This document shows positions 16,038 to 25,225 of a DNA stretch of 64,000 bases, piece by piece. Below the pieces are notes generated by a model. It saw only the letters and a list, made by a program, of their open reading frames with translations, had not been told where the DNA came from and made no database searches. Origin of the DNA: DAOQVR01 sp035341665. Its GTDB lineage: Bacteria > Chloroflexota > Anaerolineae > JAAYZQ01. How positions within the stretch are numbered: the stretch's first letter is position 1; every line of letters begins with the position of its first letter. The position numbers and the translations under genes were made by a program. The stretch spans positions 88,147-152,146 of the forward strand of contig DAOQVR010000011.1 in assembly GCA_035341665.1 (NCBI GenBank). Reading direction: 5' to 3'.

Positions 16038-16066
16038 ATTGTAGCACGGCAGGGGACGGGGACCAA
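16038..16066 (-). promoter_or_regulatory. promoter of the histidine phosphatase gene
   Basis: Minus-strand TTGGTC, 17 bp, TACAAT with extended TGC. The start near 16031 leaves only about 8 nt before the ATG, so the mRNA is nearly leaderless. Confidence 0.8.
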
Positions 16067-16092
16067 CCTGGGGAAGCGGGAAGGATGGGCGA

Positions 16093-16129
16093 GATTCCTC
16101 GGTCGCTGCGCTCCCTCGGAATGACAGTT
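16093..16129. repeat. REP-like single arm
   Basis: GATTCCTCGG through GGAATGACAG forms an imperfect palindrome. The 33 bp at 16097-16129 are identical to 63596-63628, which lie inside the element at the window's right end. Confidence 0.75.
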
Positions 16130-16146
16130 GGTGGGCGTGCCGGAAC

Positions 16147-16307
16147 GGGGTGGTCGGGAGACCACCCCGGAACGGGAGCTACGGGGTGGTCGGGAGACCA
16201 CCCCGGAACGGGAGCTACGGGGTGGTCAGGAGACCACCCCGGAACGTAAGCAGGCGGGGTGGTCGGGACCACGCCGGAACAGGGGGTCGGGACCACGCCG
16301 GAACGGG
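16147..16307. repeat. tandem array of 36-bp hairpin units
   Basis: Copies begin at 16147, 16183 and 16219, and two shorter diverged copies lie between about 16256 and 16307. Copies 1 and 2 are identical. Copies 1-3 each contain GGGGTGGTC and GACCACCCC around a 4-nt loop, followed by GGAACG. The array lies directly after the alpha-2-macroglobulin stop codon. No cas genes occur nearby and the units touch with no spacers. Confidence 0.9.
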
Positions 16308-16314
16308 ATGCCTG

Positions 16315-19300
16315 TCATTGGTCGGCCGAGGCGACGGTGAACTTGCCTCCGTCGCTGCGGCCAAAGGTCTCCGGGAAGTACATCTGGTAGGCGATGCTGG
16401 GCGAGACCTGGAACTTGCCGGGGACGCCGGCGCGCATCAGGTAGGTGTACTCGTATGTGCCGCGCGGCAGGTATTCGGCAAAGAGCACGACCTTTTCGTC
16501 GCGCATCTCGCTCGTGGAGAACCACCACCAGCCGTAGCCGTACCAGCCGTAGTAGCGCTCCTGGTCTTTCGCGCTGAGGTTCTGGAGCTCGGGCGCGTCG
16601 CCGACGACGCTCGTCGTCTTCAGCCCAACGTCCACCCCCTCGCAGCCGGCCGGCAGCGGGTCCTCGACCACGACGTAGTAGAGGTCGGTGGGGGCGATGA
16701 TTGTCAGCTTGACCTTGATGACGTCGCCCACCTGGGCGCGGTCCACGTAGGCGCCAGGCGCGTCGCTCGGGCTGTACTGGCGGGCGACGGTGATGCCCCG
16801 GTTGAGTGCCTTGACCTGCTCGGCCGGCAGGTAGTACTTGAGGCTGGCCGAGTAGTAGAGCATCCCCTCGCCGCTCTGGCCCGAATGGGGGGCCAGGCGC
16901 TCGACGACGAGGCGGTTGCCCTGGTCGACCAGCAGCCGGCCGATCTCGACCTCGATCGTGTGGGTTGCGTCGATGGTCGCCTGCTCGATGTCGCCGCGGG
17001 CCGTCTCGACGCCATTGAGGTAGAGCTCCCAGGAGAAGTCGCCCTTGAGCTCGCCGCTGGCGCGCATGTACTCGACCAGCGATAGGAGCGACCAGGCGGT
17101 GGCCTGCGTGGTCTCCCAGTGGCCGTCTTCCCGGACTGCCATCAGCCAGCGGACGACGTTGGGCAGGAGTGCGCCCTCTGGCTCCAGCCGCGCCATCGCC
17201 CACAGGACGATGGCCGTGGTGCGGATGTCGGTGTTCATGTTCCAGTAGTCGGGCGCGGCCTCCTCCCAGTGGGTGCCGGTGGCGCTGACGACCGCCGAGC
17301 CGGCGAGGTCGGAAAGCAGCGTCTGCACGCGCTGCGGCTCCTCCGGCTCGAGCAGGCTGAGGGCGACGGCCAGGTAGGCCTCGCCGTAGCGGCTGAGCAG
17401 GGTACGGCGGTCGTAGAGGCCGATCGCCAGGCCGAGGCTGCCGCCCTGCGTGGCTTCGGTGGCGGCGCTGTGCTCGGCTATGACGTAGAGCTGGTACGCA
17501 AGCCGGTTGGCCTCCCACTGCGACTTGAGCTTGCCGACGGAGGGCAGGTTGTCCGAGAGGAAGCCGGCGGCGCGCGCCAGCACGTCCTCGTCCACCGTGA
17601 AGCCGGCCTTCTTGGCTTCCAGCATTCCCTGCAGGATATAGGCAGTGAGGTAGGCGTTGGACTTGTCGGCCGCCCACCATCCCCAGCCGCCGTCGTAGTG
17701 CTGCTCGTTGTAGAGGCGCTGCAGGCCCGAGCCGACCAGCTGGGCGAGCTTTTGCCGCAGGGCCGGCCGCTCGAGGCCCATCTCGTCGAGCGCCTGCCAT
17801 GTGGCGACGTTGGGCAGGAAGCGGCTGACGGTCTGCTCCACGCACTCGTAGGGATATTCCTCCAGGTAGGTCAGGGCTTCCTGGGTGGAGGCCGTCAATG
17901 AGCCGTCGACGTGGAGGGTGAGGGCCCCCTGGGCGGGGTCAAAGGCGCGCGGCAGCTGCACGATTTCCTGCCGGGTCCCGGGCTGCCCGGCGGTCGCCAC
18001 GACCTCGGGCGTGGAGTAGGGGTAGACCGGCAGGGTGTCCTCGCGGCCGTCGTACAGGTCGCCGGCCTTGGCCCACATGCGCACCTTCACTTCTTGGCCG
18101 GGGAGCACCTTGACGGGCCAGGAGACTTTGGCCTGCTCGCCGGCGGCGATGCTGACCGGCTGCGTCGTCGCGCCGTCGACGGCGAGGCCTTCGGCGGTGA
18201 TGCTGACCTCGGCCTGGAGGGGCTCGCCGGTGTTGTTGTGCACGACCGTGGCGATCTCGGCCTCGTCGTTCACGACGAAGAACCTGGGCAGGACGGGCCG
18301 CACCAGCAGGTCGAGTGTGGAGACGATGTCGACGTTGACCTGGCCGACGCGCGTGTCTGCGGTGATGCCGCGGGCCTGCATGCGCCAGGTTGTCAGGTTG
18401 TCGGCCAGGGTGGCCTCGACCTGGGCCTTGCCGTCCTTGCCGGTGCGGACCACGGGGTCCCAGAAGGTTGTGTCGGCAAAGTTGCTGCGCACCAGGCCGC
18501 CCTCGTCGCCGCCGCCGCCTCCCTTGGCCGCGGCGCGGACCTCGCGGTTGTAGGCTTCCATCGAGACGGCGAGGGGCAGGCTGGTGCGGACGCCCAGCCC
18601 CCGGTTCCGCCAGAAGGTCTCCTCGAGGGTATAGCCCGGCTCGTCGGCGAGTGCCAGGACGGCGAGGTCGGCCAGGCGCAGCGAGAGCTCGGCCTCGACC
18701 GGCTTGCCGGCGCTGTCGGTGACGAGGACGTCGTAGGTGGCCGTCTGGCGCGGCGCATAGTGCTCGCCCGCCGCCATGTCCTTGTCGGGCGTGAGGGCGA
18801 TGGTGAGTCGCTTGGACTCGAGCGAGACGGGCAGCTTGACCAGCCCCATCTTGAAGGTCGCCAGGCCGCCGGGCGCCTGCTCGGAGCCCTGGACGAGGAG
18901 GACCGAGACAAAGACGTTGGGCACCATCTCTTCCAGGATGGGCACCTTCAGGACGTAGCTGTTGGTGGAGACTTGGCGCACGTCGGCGTCCATGAGGTGG
19001 CCGCGCTCGACGGTGTACATCATCTGCACGGTGCCGCTGTAGGGCGAGGCCACCAGGATCTCGGCTGTGTCGCCGACCTCGTACTCCGGCTTGTCGGCGA
19101 TGAGGGTGATGCGGTTGTTGCTTTCCTGCCGCCAGCTGACGTAGGCATCGCCGCCCCAGACCCAGAGGTAGGTGGAGCTGCGGACCTGATTCTCGTAGCC
19201 GTCGCGGGCCAGGGCGCGCACGCGGTAGCTGCCTGCCTTCTTGGGGACAAAAGTTGCGGTCGCGCGGCCGTCGCGCCCGGTGGTGACGGTTGTGGTCAGC

Positions 19301-22300
19301 ACCGGGGTGTCGCGCGTGGTCCAATCCCAGTAGAAGCCGCCATCCTCCGCCTGGCGCTGGACGCTGAACCACTCGTGCTCCATGAAGACCAGGGTGAGCG
19401 GCACGCCGGCGACGGGCCGGCCGTCCCAATCGACGGTCAGGAGCTCGACCGGCGCCTCCTCGCCCACCTGGGCCAGGTTCTGGCGCGGGGCGATGCCTAC
19501 GTAGAACTCGCCCTTGTGGACGATGGCCCCCGTGCGGCTGGAGACCACCTGGCCGGTGAGGTCGGTGACGCTCGCCTCGACGGTAAAGAGCTGGCTCAGG
19601 GTCTCTTTTGAGATGTCTGCCGGTACCGGGAAGGTGACCCGGCCCTGGGCATCGGTCACGGCATCGCCTTCGGCAATCAGCTCGCCGTAGCCGCCATAGT
19701 CGCGCTCCAGGTCCTCGCTGCCCCATTCGTAGTCGGTCCAGCTGTACCAGGGGCAGGACCCGCCCTGCGGGCAGGTGTAGGAGAAGAAGTGGTTGCTGCT
19801 GAGGACGCTCCAGCGCACCTTGGCGCCGGCGACGGGGCCTCCGAAGTAGTAGGTGGCCTCGGCGGTGGCATGGATGGTGTCGCCTCCGAGGTAGGCCAGC
19901 TTGTCGGCCGTCACCTCGACCTGGTACTCGGGCTTTTTGTACTCGGCCACGGTGAAGCTGGTGCCGACATAGATCTCGCGGTCGGTGTCCTGGGCCTGCA
20001 GCCAGTAGCTGCCGAGCGGCGCCTCGGCGTCGAGGGCGAGCTGGTCGAAGAGGCTTCCCATGTCGCTGAGGGCAAGCTTTTCTTTGTAGATCTCCTTCCC
20101 CTGCGGGTCGCTCAGCCGCACTTCCAGCGTCTCGAGGCCGGCGGGAATGCTGTAGTGGGCGTCGTCGTCGTCGCGCAGGATGCCCTTGAAGTAGACCGTC
20201 TGTCCGGGGCGATAGATGGGCCGGTCGGTGTAGAGGTACCCCTGGTACTTGTTTGCCCAGAACTCGGACTCGACGTCGAAATCCCAGGGGCTGATGCCGC
20301 TGTCCCAGCCGTTGAAGGCGATGGCAAAGCCCTCGTCGCCGGGCGCGCCGGACACGGCAAAGAGCTCGCTCCAGAGGTCGTCCAGCGCCAGGTCCCCGGC
20401 CTGGAAGAGGCCATTGCTCCCCGTCGTGCCCTCCGTGACCTCTTTGCCCTGCCGCTTGTAGAGGCTCACCGCAAGCGCCGCCTCCGGCCGGCCGCTCGCC
20501 AGGTCGGTGGCCCACACCAGCGCCTCGGTCTGGGTCTGCTTGAGGGCCAGGTTCAGGCGTGTCTTAATGAAGGTCCAGCGCCAGGGTTGGTAGTTCTTGT
20601 CCTTCGCTTCGATCTCGGGGGCAGCCATCTGGAGGTAGTAGATGCCGGGAGGCAGGGCCGGGCCATCCTCGCCGTCGAGGTAGACCGGCTGGCGGCCCGC
20701 CTTGTTGCGCGGCGTGTCCAGCTCGACGGTCCAGGAGCGCACCAGGTCCTCTGCGGCGGGGCGGAAGGCGTTGCGGGCCTCCCAGTCGCCCTGCAGCCGC
20801 ATGAAGGTGGCAAGGTCCACCTGGTAGACGTCCAGCTCGATGCGCGAGACGTTGCGATGGGTGGCGTACACCACCGTGTCGGTGTAGGCGCTGTAGACGC
20901 CTATCTCGGTGGGATAGTTCAAGGCGGCGTAGGGGGGCAGGTCGCCGGTTGAGAAGCGGACGATGCCCGCCTTGCCCAGCAGGGCCCCGTACCTGTCCGG
21001 CGCCCCGGCATCCACCCGGAGGGTGTAGTCGGACACGGGCTCCTGGTCGAAGGAGACCTCTACCTCGGTATCGGATTCGGCCCAGGAGGTATAGACCTTG
21101 GTCGCCTCCGGCAGAATGGTCAGGTGCTCCATGAAGCCCTTGCGGTCCATGGGGCCGGCAAAGACAAAGGTGACGCTGGTGCCGGGGTCGATGCCGGTCC
21201 GGCCGTCGGCGGGGAAGGTGCGCAGCAGCGCCGGCTCTTTGACGGTGGCAAAGCTCCAGGCCTGCACCCCGGCGAGACCTACCTCGCCGGCCCGGGCCCT
21301 GGCGTCCGCCGCCACGCGGGCGTCAAAGTCCGTCCCGCGCGGCAGGGGCCGGTCGGGCACAAAGACCATGGTTTCCGGGGAGCTGGGTTTCTCGCCGCCG
21401 CTCCAGCGGAAGGTGCCGCTTACCGGCTGGTCCTGGGCCATCAGCCCAAACGCCGCCTCGACGGACGGGTGGTCCATCGGCTGGTTGAAGGTGACGCTGA
21501 TGACGTCGGTCGGGCCTACGTAGGGAAAGCCGTCCTTGGGCCTCCAGGAGAGGACCGCGGGGCGGATGGTGGTGAACTCCCAAGTGTAGTCGTCCTCCAG
21601 CACGCCGCCCGTCGTGTCGGAGAGGCCGCCCGCCACGCGCGCCTTGTAGTGGGTGGCCGGTAGGAAGCCGCCGTCGGGGCGGAAGAGGTAGATGGAGGTA
21701 TTCAGCCACTCGCCTTCGCCGGCGACGGGCGGCACGAAGGTGAGCGGGTCGGGCAGGCCAGCCTGCTGGCCGATGGAGGTGAGGGGCACGACAGGCCGGT
21801 CGAAGACAACCGTGACGGTCGCGCCGGGATCGAGGTCAACGGTAGCCTGGGCAGGCATGACCTGGCTGACGTGGAGGAACCCGGAGGTTTGGAAGCCAAA
21901 GGCGAGCGGCTCGACCAGCGAGAGGCCCTCGTTGTTGGCCGCGGTGGCGGCGACGGTGACCTGGTAGTAGTTGCCTCGCTCCAGAGGACCGGCCGGCCGG
22001 AAGGAGAGAGTCCGGTCGTCTGCCCAGTCAAACGCACCCTCGACCGTGGGGGAGATCGCAAAGGCGGCCTCCACGCTGGCGCGGTCCATCGGCTCGTCAA
22101 ATGTGAGCACGATGGGTGCGTCGAGCGGCTGCTCCTCGCCCGGTGCCGGTTGGCGCGAGGCCAGCTGCGGCTCGGGCAGGGGCATGGGCGTGGCGGTCGG
22201 CGGTGCCGGGGTGGGGGGCGGCAGGGTAGCCGAGGGCTGGGCGGCGGTTGTCGCCTCCTCGGTCGCCGCCGGCACGCAGGCGCCGAGCACCATGATGCTG

Positions 22301-22353
22301 ACCAGCAAGAGGCACAGCCACCGGTAGATCCGTAGAGAGGTTTGCTTGGACAT
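16315..22353 (-). CDS. bacterial alpha-2-macroglobulin lipoprotein
   Basis: A 2012-residue surface or periplasmic protease trap. ATG 22353 follows AAGGAGG. A lipobox LGAC places the lipidated Cys at residue 26. Ser/Thr/Pro-rich sequence (about 30-60) leads into a long series of Ig-like macroglobulin and Big-type domains. A Gly-rich stretch (KGGGGGDEGG, about residue 1280) may lie at the bait region. The thioester motif CVEQ is present, with Cys at residue 1504, so covalent capture should be possible. The terpenoid-cyclase-like and C-terminal receptor-like domains follow. It lies 37 bp after pbpC; the same pairing (yfhM-pbpC) is known in E. coli. Confidence 0.93.
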   Translation of the reverse strand: MSKQTSLRIYRWLCLLLVSIMVLGACVPAATEEATTAAQPSATLPPPTPAPPTATPMPLPEPQLASRQPAPGEEQPLDAPIVLTFDEPMDRASVEAAFAISPTVEGAFDWADDRTLSFRPAGPLERGNYYQVTVAATAANNEGLSLVEPLAFGFQTSGFLHVSQVMPAQATVDLDPGATVTVVFDRPVVPLTSIGQQAGLPDPLTFVPPVAGEGEWLNTSIYLFRPDGGFLPATHYKARVAGGLSDTTGGVLEDDYTWEFTTIRPAVLSWRPKDGFPYVGPTDVISVTFNQPMDHPSVEAAFGLMAQDQPVSGTFRWSGGEKPSSPETMVFVPDRPLPRGTDFDARVAADARARAGEVGLAGVQAWSFATVKEPALLRTFPADGRTGIDPGTSVTFVFAGPMDRKGFMEHLTILPEATKVYTSWAESDTEVEVSFDQEPVSDYTLRVDAGAPDRYGALLGKAGIVRFSTGDLPPYAALNYPTEIGVYSAYTDTVVYATHRNVSRIELDVYQVDLATFMRLQGDWEARNAFRPAAEDLVRSWTVELDTPRNKAGRQPVYLDGEDGPALPPGIYYLQMAAPEIEAKDKNYQPWRWTFIKTRLNLALKQTQTEALVWATDLASGRPEAALAVSLYKRQGKEVTEGTTGSNGLFQAGDLALDDLWSELFAVSGAPGDEGFAIAFNGWDSGISPWDFDVESEFWANKYQGYLYTDRPIYRPGQTVYFKGILRDDDDAHYSIPAGLETLEVRLSDPQGKEIYKEKLALSDMGSLFDQLALDAEAPLGSYWLQAQDTDREIYVGTSFTVAEYKKPEYQVEVTADKLAYLGGDTIHATAEATYYFGGPVAGAKVRWSVLSSNHFFSYTCPQGGSCPWYSWTDYEWGSEDLERDYGGYGELIAEGDAVTDAQGRVTFPVPADISKETLSQLFTVEASVTDLTGQVVSSRTGAIVHKGEFYVGIAPRQNLAQVGEEAPVELLTVDWDGRPVAGVPLTLVFMEHEWFSVQRQAEDGGFYWDWTTRDTPVLTTTVTTGRDGRATATFVPKKAGSYRVRALARDGYENQVRSSTYLWVWGGDAYVSWRQESNNRITLIADKPEYEVGDTAEILVASPYSGTVQMMYTVERGHLMDADVRQVSTNSYVLKVPILEEMVPNVFVSVLLVQGSEQAPGGLATFKMGLVKLPVSLESKRLTIALTPDKDMAAGEHYAPRQTATYDVLVTDSAGKPVEAELSLRLADLAVLALADEPGYTLEETFWRNRGLGVRTSLPLAVSMEAYNREVRAAAKGGGGGDEGGLVRSNFADTTFWDPVVRTGKDGKAQVEATLADNLTTWRMQARGITADTRVGQVNVDIVSTLDLLVRPVLPRFFVVNDEAEIATVVHNNTGEPLQAEVSITAEGLAVDGATTQPVSIAAGEQAKVSWPVKVLPGQEVKVRMWAKAGDLYDGREDTLPVYPYSTPEVVATAGQPGTRQEIVQLPRAFDPAQGALTLHVDGSLTASTQEALTYLEEYPYECVEQTVSRFLPNVATWQALDEMGLERPALRQKLAQLVGSGLQRLYNEQHYDGGWGWWAADKSNAYLTAYILQGMLEAKKAGFTVDEDVLARAAGFLSDNLPSVGKLKSQWEANRLAYQLYVIAEHSAATEATQGGSLGLAIGLYDRRTLLSRYGEAYLAVALSLLEPEEPQRVQTLLSDLAGSAVVSATGTHWEEAAPDYWNMNTDIRTTAIVLWAMARLEPEGALLPNVVRWLMAVREDGHWETTQATAWSLLSLVEYMRASGELKGDFSWELYLNGVETARGDIEQATIDATHTIEVEIGRLLVDQGNRLVVERLAPHSGQSGEGMLYYSASLKYYLPAEQVKALNRGITVARQYSPSDAPGAYVDRAQVGDVIKVKLTIIAPTDLYYVVVEDPLPAGCEGVDVGLKTTSVVGDAPELQNLSAKDQERYYGWYGYGWWWFSTSEMRDEKVVLFAEYLPRGTYEYTYLMRAGVPGKFQVSPSIAYQMYFPETFGRSDGGKFTVASADQ

Positions 22354-22390
22354 CCTTCCTCCTTGTTTGGGCAGGCTGAGCCTGCCTCGA

Positions 22391-24916
22391 TTACTCACGC
22401 ACTTCCACCCGGACCTGGTTGCTGGTCACCAGCTCCCCTCCGGCGGTGACGCCCTCGGCCGAGAAGAGATGCAGGCCCGGCTCCAGCTGCCACAGCGCCG
22501 AAAAGGGCGCCGTCCCCAGGCGGGCCAGGGGCTGCCCGTCGACCAGCAGGCGGACCTCCGACAGACGGACGCCGCCGCCTGCCCAGGCCGAGACCTCGAT
22601 CTGCTGTGCGCTCAGCGGCAGGGCAGGGTCGAGGCGGTAGATCGCCCCCGAGTCAGGGCTGCTCATCGTGAGCGCGTCGCCGCTTTGCTCCCGGCCGGTC
22701 TCCTGACCGGACGATCCCTCTGCCCCTCCGCCCGTGCCTCCGACCATCTCCTGACCGGCCGGCCAAAGGGGCAACCCCTGCTCCTCACCCCAGGCCTGGG
22801 CCTCGGGCGGAAGCAGGGTGAGCACGCGGACGACGGTCCGGCCGGCCGGGGTGTCCGCGGTGGCGGGCAGCCCGGTGGCGCGGTCGAGGGCAACGCGGCG
22901 GTGCATGGTGCACGTTTCCTGCGGGACGGTGCCCTCCAGGAAGAGCTCTGTCACCCGGTGCGGGCAGTCGGGGCCGGCCAGCATGCCCGAGAGCGAGCAG
23001 ACCTCGGCCTCCACCAGGCCGGCCGGCCGCGCAAAGGGCCGCTCCGGGCGTCCCCTGAGGGCCGTCTCCATGAAGTCACGCCAGATGGGCGCCGCGCCGC
23101 TGACCCCCGATGTCTCGTGCATCGGCTCGTTGTCGGCGTTGCCGACCCAGACGCCGGTGACGAGGTCGGGTGTGTAGCCCACCGTCCAGTTGTCTCGAAA
23201 GTCGGTGGTCGTGCCGGTCTTGACCGCCGCCGGCCGGCTCAGCTTGAGGACGCTCTCCTCGCCGAAGGCCGGCGTGCGGGCTGCGTTGTCGCTCAGGATG
23301 TCGGTTACCAGGTAGGCGACCCGCGGGTCCAGGGCCTGCGACCCCTCGCCCTGGTGCGCCGAGGAGAGCAGGGCACGGCCCTTCTCGTCCTCCACGCGCA
23401 GGATGGCGACCGGCGCAAGGGCCCGCCCGCCGTTGTCCAGTGCCGCGTAGGCCGAGGTGAGCTCGAGCAGGCTCACCTCGCCTCCGCCCAGCGTCACGGC
23501 CAGCCCAAAACGGCCGGAGTCACGCAGCGTGGTAATGCCCAGCTGCCCGGCGAGGTTGGTCATCGTCTCGATGCCGGTGGTTTCGAGCACCTTGACGGCG
23601 ATCAGGTTGTAGGAGGAGGCCAGCGCCTCGCGCAGCCGGACCGGGCCGCGGAAGAGGAGGTCATAGTTCAGGGGCACGTAGGAGTCGCCCTCGCGGGTGA
23701 CGAACGAGGTGCGCAGGTCGAGCATCATGGTCGCGGGGGTGAGCCGGCGCGTTTCGAAGGCGGCGGCATAGGTAACCGGCTTGATGGAAGAGCCCGGCTG
23801 GCGCAGCGAGGTCGTGCCGTTCACGGCACCGTCGATCCGGGCGGAGAAGTAGTCGGGGCTGCCCACCATCGCCAGGATGTGCCCTGTGGCGGGGTCGAGG
23901 GCGACCAGGGCTGCGTTCCGTGCGTTGTGCCCGCCCGGCGGGCAGTCGGCGCGCCCGTTGCACTCGGCCAGCCTCTCCAAGCGGTAGCGGACGAGGTCGC
24001 GGGCCGTCTCGTTCAGGTCTAGGTCGAGCGTGGTGTAGATGCGCAGCCCACCCTGCTCCAGCCTCGCCAGCCCGAGCTCCTGCTCCAGCTGGGCGCGCAC
24101 GTACATCACAAAGTGGGGGGCGCGGATGGGGAAGGCAGCGGACGCATAGTAGAGCTTTTCCTGGCGGGCCTGACGGGCCTGCTCAGGGGTGATTGCGCCG
24201 TACCTGGTCATCAGCTCGAGGACCACCGACTGCCGCTCCTGCGCGGCGTCCAGGTGCTCCAGCGGGTTGTAGGGCGCCGGAGCCTGGGGCAGCCCGGCGA
24301 GCATGGCCGACTCGGCGAGGTCCAGGTCATGCACGTGCTTGTCAAAGTAGGTCTGTGCGGCGGCCTCCACCCCGTAGGCCATGTTGCCGAAGTAGGTCTC
24401 GTTCAGGTAGAGCTCCAGGATCTGGTCTTTGGAGTAGTGACGCGCCAGGCGCCAGGCGAGGACCGCTTCGCGCAGCTTGCGGATCAGGGTGCGCTGGGCC
24501 CGCTCGTCGGCGCTCATCAGCAGGTTGCGGGCGAGCTGTTGGGTGATGGTGCTGCCCCCTGAGAGCACCTCCCCGCCGCGCAGGTTGATCCAGAGGGCGC
24601 GGACGATGGCCCACGGCTCGACGCCGGGGTTCTCATAGAAGCCGGCGTCCTCGGTGGCGATCACGGCCTGGCGGAGGAGAAGGGGGACCTCGTCCAGTGG
24701 GACAGGCGAGTGCCTGCCGGTGTCGGGCGGTGGCATCTCGTAGAGCAGGCGGCCGCTGCGGTCATAGATCTTGCTGCTTGGGGCCGAGGCATGGCCGGTG
24801 AGATCATCGGTGGAGGGCAGGCCGGACAGCAGACAGCCAAAAGCGGCCGCTCCTGCCACCAGGAGGGCCAGAAAAACGGCCGCCACAGCACGGCGGGCGC
24901 GCCTACGCGCCGGCAT
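22391..24916 (-). CDS. pbpC: penicillin-binding protein 1C
   Basis: A bifunctional peptidoglycan glycosyltransferase/transpeptidase of 841 residues with one N-terminal membrane segment (about 10-30). The GT51 domain has the catalytic Glu in ATEDAGFYE (about 90) and GGSTITQQLARN. The transpeptidase motifs are S376 in GSSIKPV, SSYN and KTGTT. The C-terminus has the BiPBP_C-like beta domain typical of PbpC. ATG 24916 suits the membrane segment; an in-frame GTG at 24979 has a stronger ribosome site and would add 21 residues. It heads a two-gene unit with the alpha-2-macroglobulin gene. Confidence 0.93.
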   Translation of the reverse strand: MPARRRARRAVAAVFLALLVAGAAAFGCLLSGLPSTDDLTGHASAPSSKIYDRSGRLLYEMPPPDTGRHSPVPLDEVPLLLRQAVIATEDAGFYENPGVEPWAIVRALWINLRGGEVLSGGSTITQQLARNLLMSADERAQRTLIRKLREAVLAWRLARHYSKDQILELYLNETYFGNMAYGVEAAAQTYFDKHVHDLDLAESAMLAGLPQAPAPYNPLEHLDAAQERQSVVLELMTRYGAITPEQARQARQEKLYYASAAFPIRAPHFVMYVRAQLEQELGLARLEQGGLRIYTTLDLDLNETARDLVRYRLERLAECNGRADCPPGGHNARNAALVALDPATGHILAMVGSPDYFSARIDGAVNGTTSLRQPGSSIKPVTYAAAFETRRLTPATMMLDLRTSFVTREGDSYVPLNYDLLFRGPVRLREALASSYNLIAVKVLETTGIETMTNLAGQLGITTLRDSGRFGLAVTLGGGEVSLLELTSAYAALDNGGRALAPVAILRVEDEKGRALLSSAHQGEGSQALDPRVAYLVTDILSDNAARTPAFGEESVLKLSRPAAVKTGTTTDFRDNWTVGYTPDLVTGVWVGNADNEPMHETSGVSGAAPIWRDFMETALRGRPERPFARPAGLVEAEVCSLSGMLAGPDCPHRVTELFLEGTVPQETCTMHRRVALDRATGLPATADTPAGRTVVRVLTLLPPEAQAWGEEQGLPLWPAGQEMVGGTGGGAEGSSGQETGREQSGDALTMSSPDSGAIYRLDPALPLSAQQIEVSAWAGGGVRLSEVRLLVDGQPLARLGTAPFSALWQLEPGLHLFSAEGVTAGGELVTSNQVRVEVRE

Positions 24917-24997
24917 CGCCGACCTCACCCGCCGGGGCACCGGCCACGGGGGCCGGTGTCCTTGGTCTCTACTCGCCACGCCCCTCTCCCCCGAGGA

Positions 24998-25026
24998 AGT
25001 ATAGCACAGCGGGGGCCGGGTGTCTA
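24998..25026 (-). promoter_or_regulatory. promoter of pbpC and alpha-2-macroglobulin
   Basis: Minus-strand TAGACA, 17 bp, TATACT with extended TGC. The start is near 24991, just before the alternative GTG start at 24979. Confidence 0.8.
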
Positions 25027-25225
25027 CTGCCCCGAGGCAGACCGGCCCTGCTATCAAGACGTAGGCCGTGCCCGTACGGTTCCAGGCAGGGAGGGGAAGG
25101 GCACCAACAGAAGGCAGGGGCCGGTCCAGGCCCGGCCCTCCTGGGCGGCAGAGAGGGTGTTTCTCCCTGCGCCCAGATGGCCAAGACCCGGACCGGCCCC
25201 GCGGCCTTGGTCCGAGCAAGCCGTG

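Noticed and set aside
15397..16296. N-terminal extension of the histidine phosphatase through VPGWSPDHPVA repeats
   Set aside because: The extra residues are the translation of the 36-bp hairpin array and lie upstream of the promoter at 16038-16066. The enzyme family starts at MNLLLIRHGES.
16147..16307. CRISPR array
   Set aside because: Units of 36 bp follow each other without spacers, each is an internal hairpin, and no cas gene is nearby.
17911..24022. Long plus-strand frames opposite alpha-2-macroglobulin and pbpC
   Set aside because: These are antisense shadows caused by high third-position GC. The minus-strand products carry clear domains and motifs.
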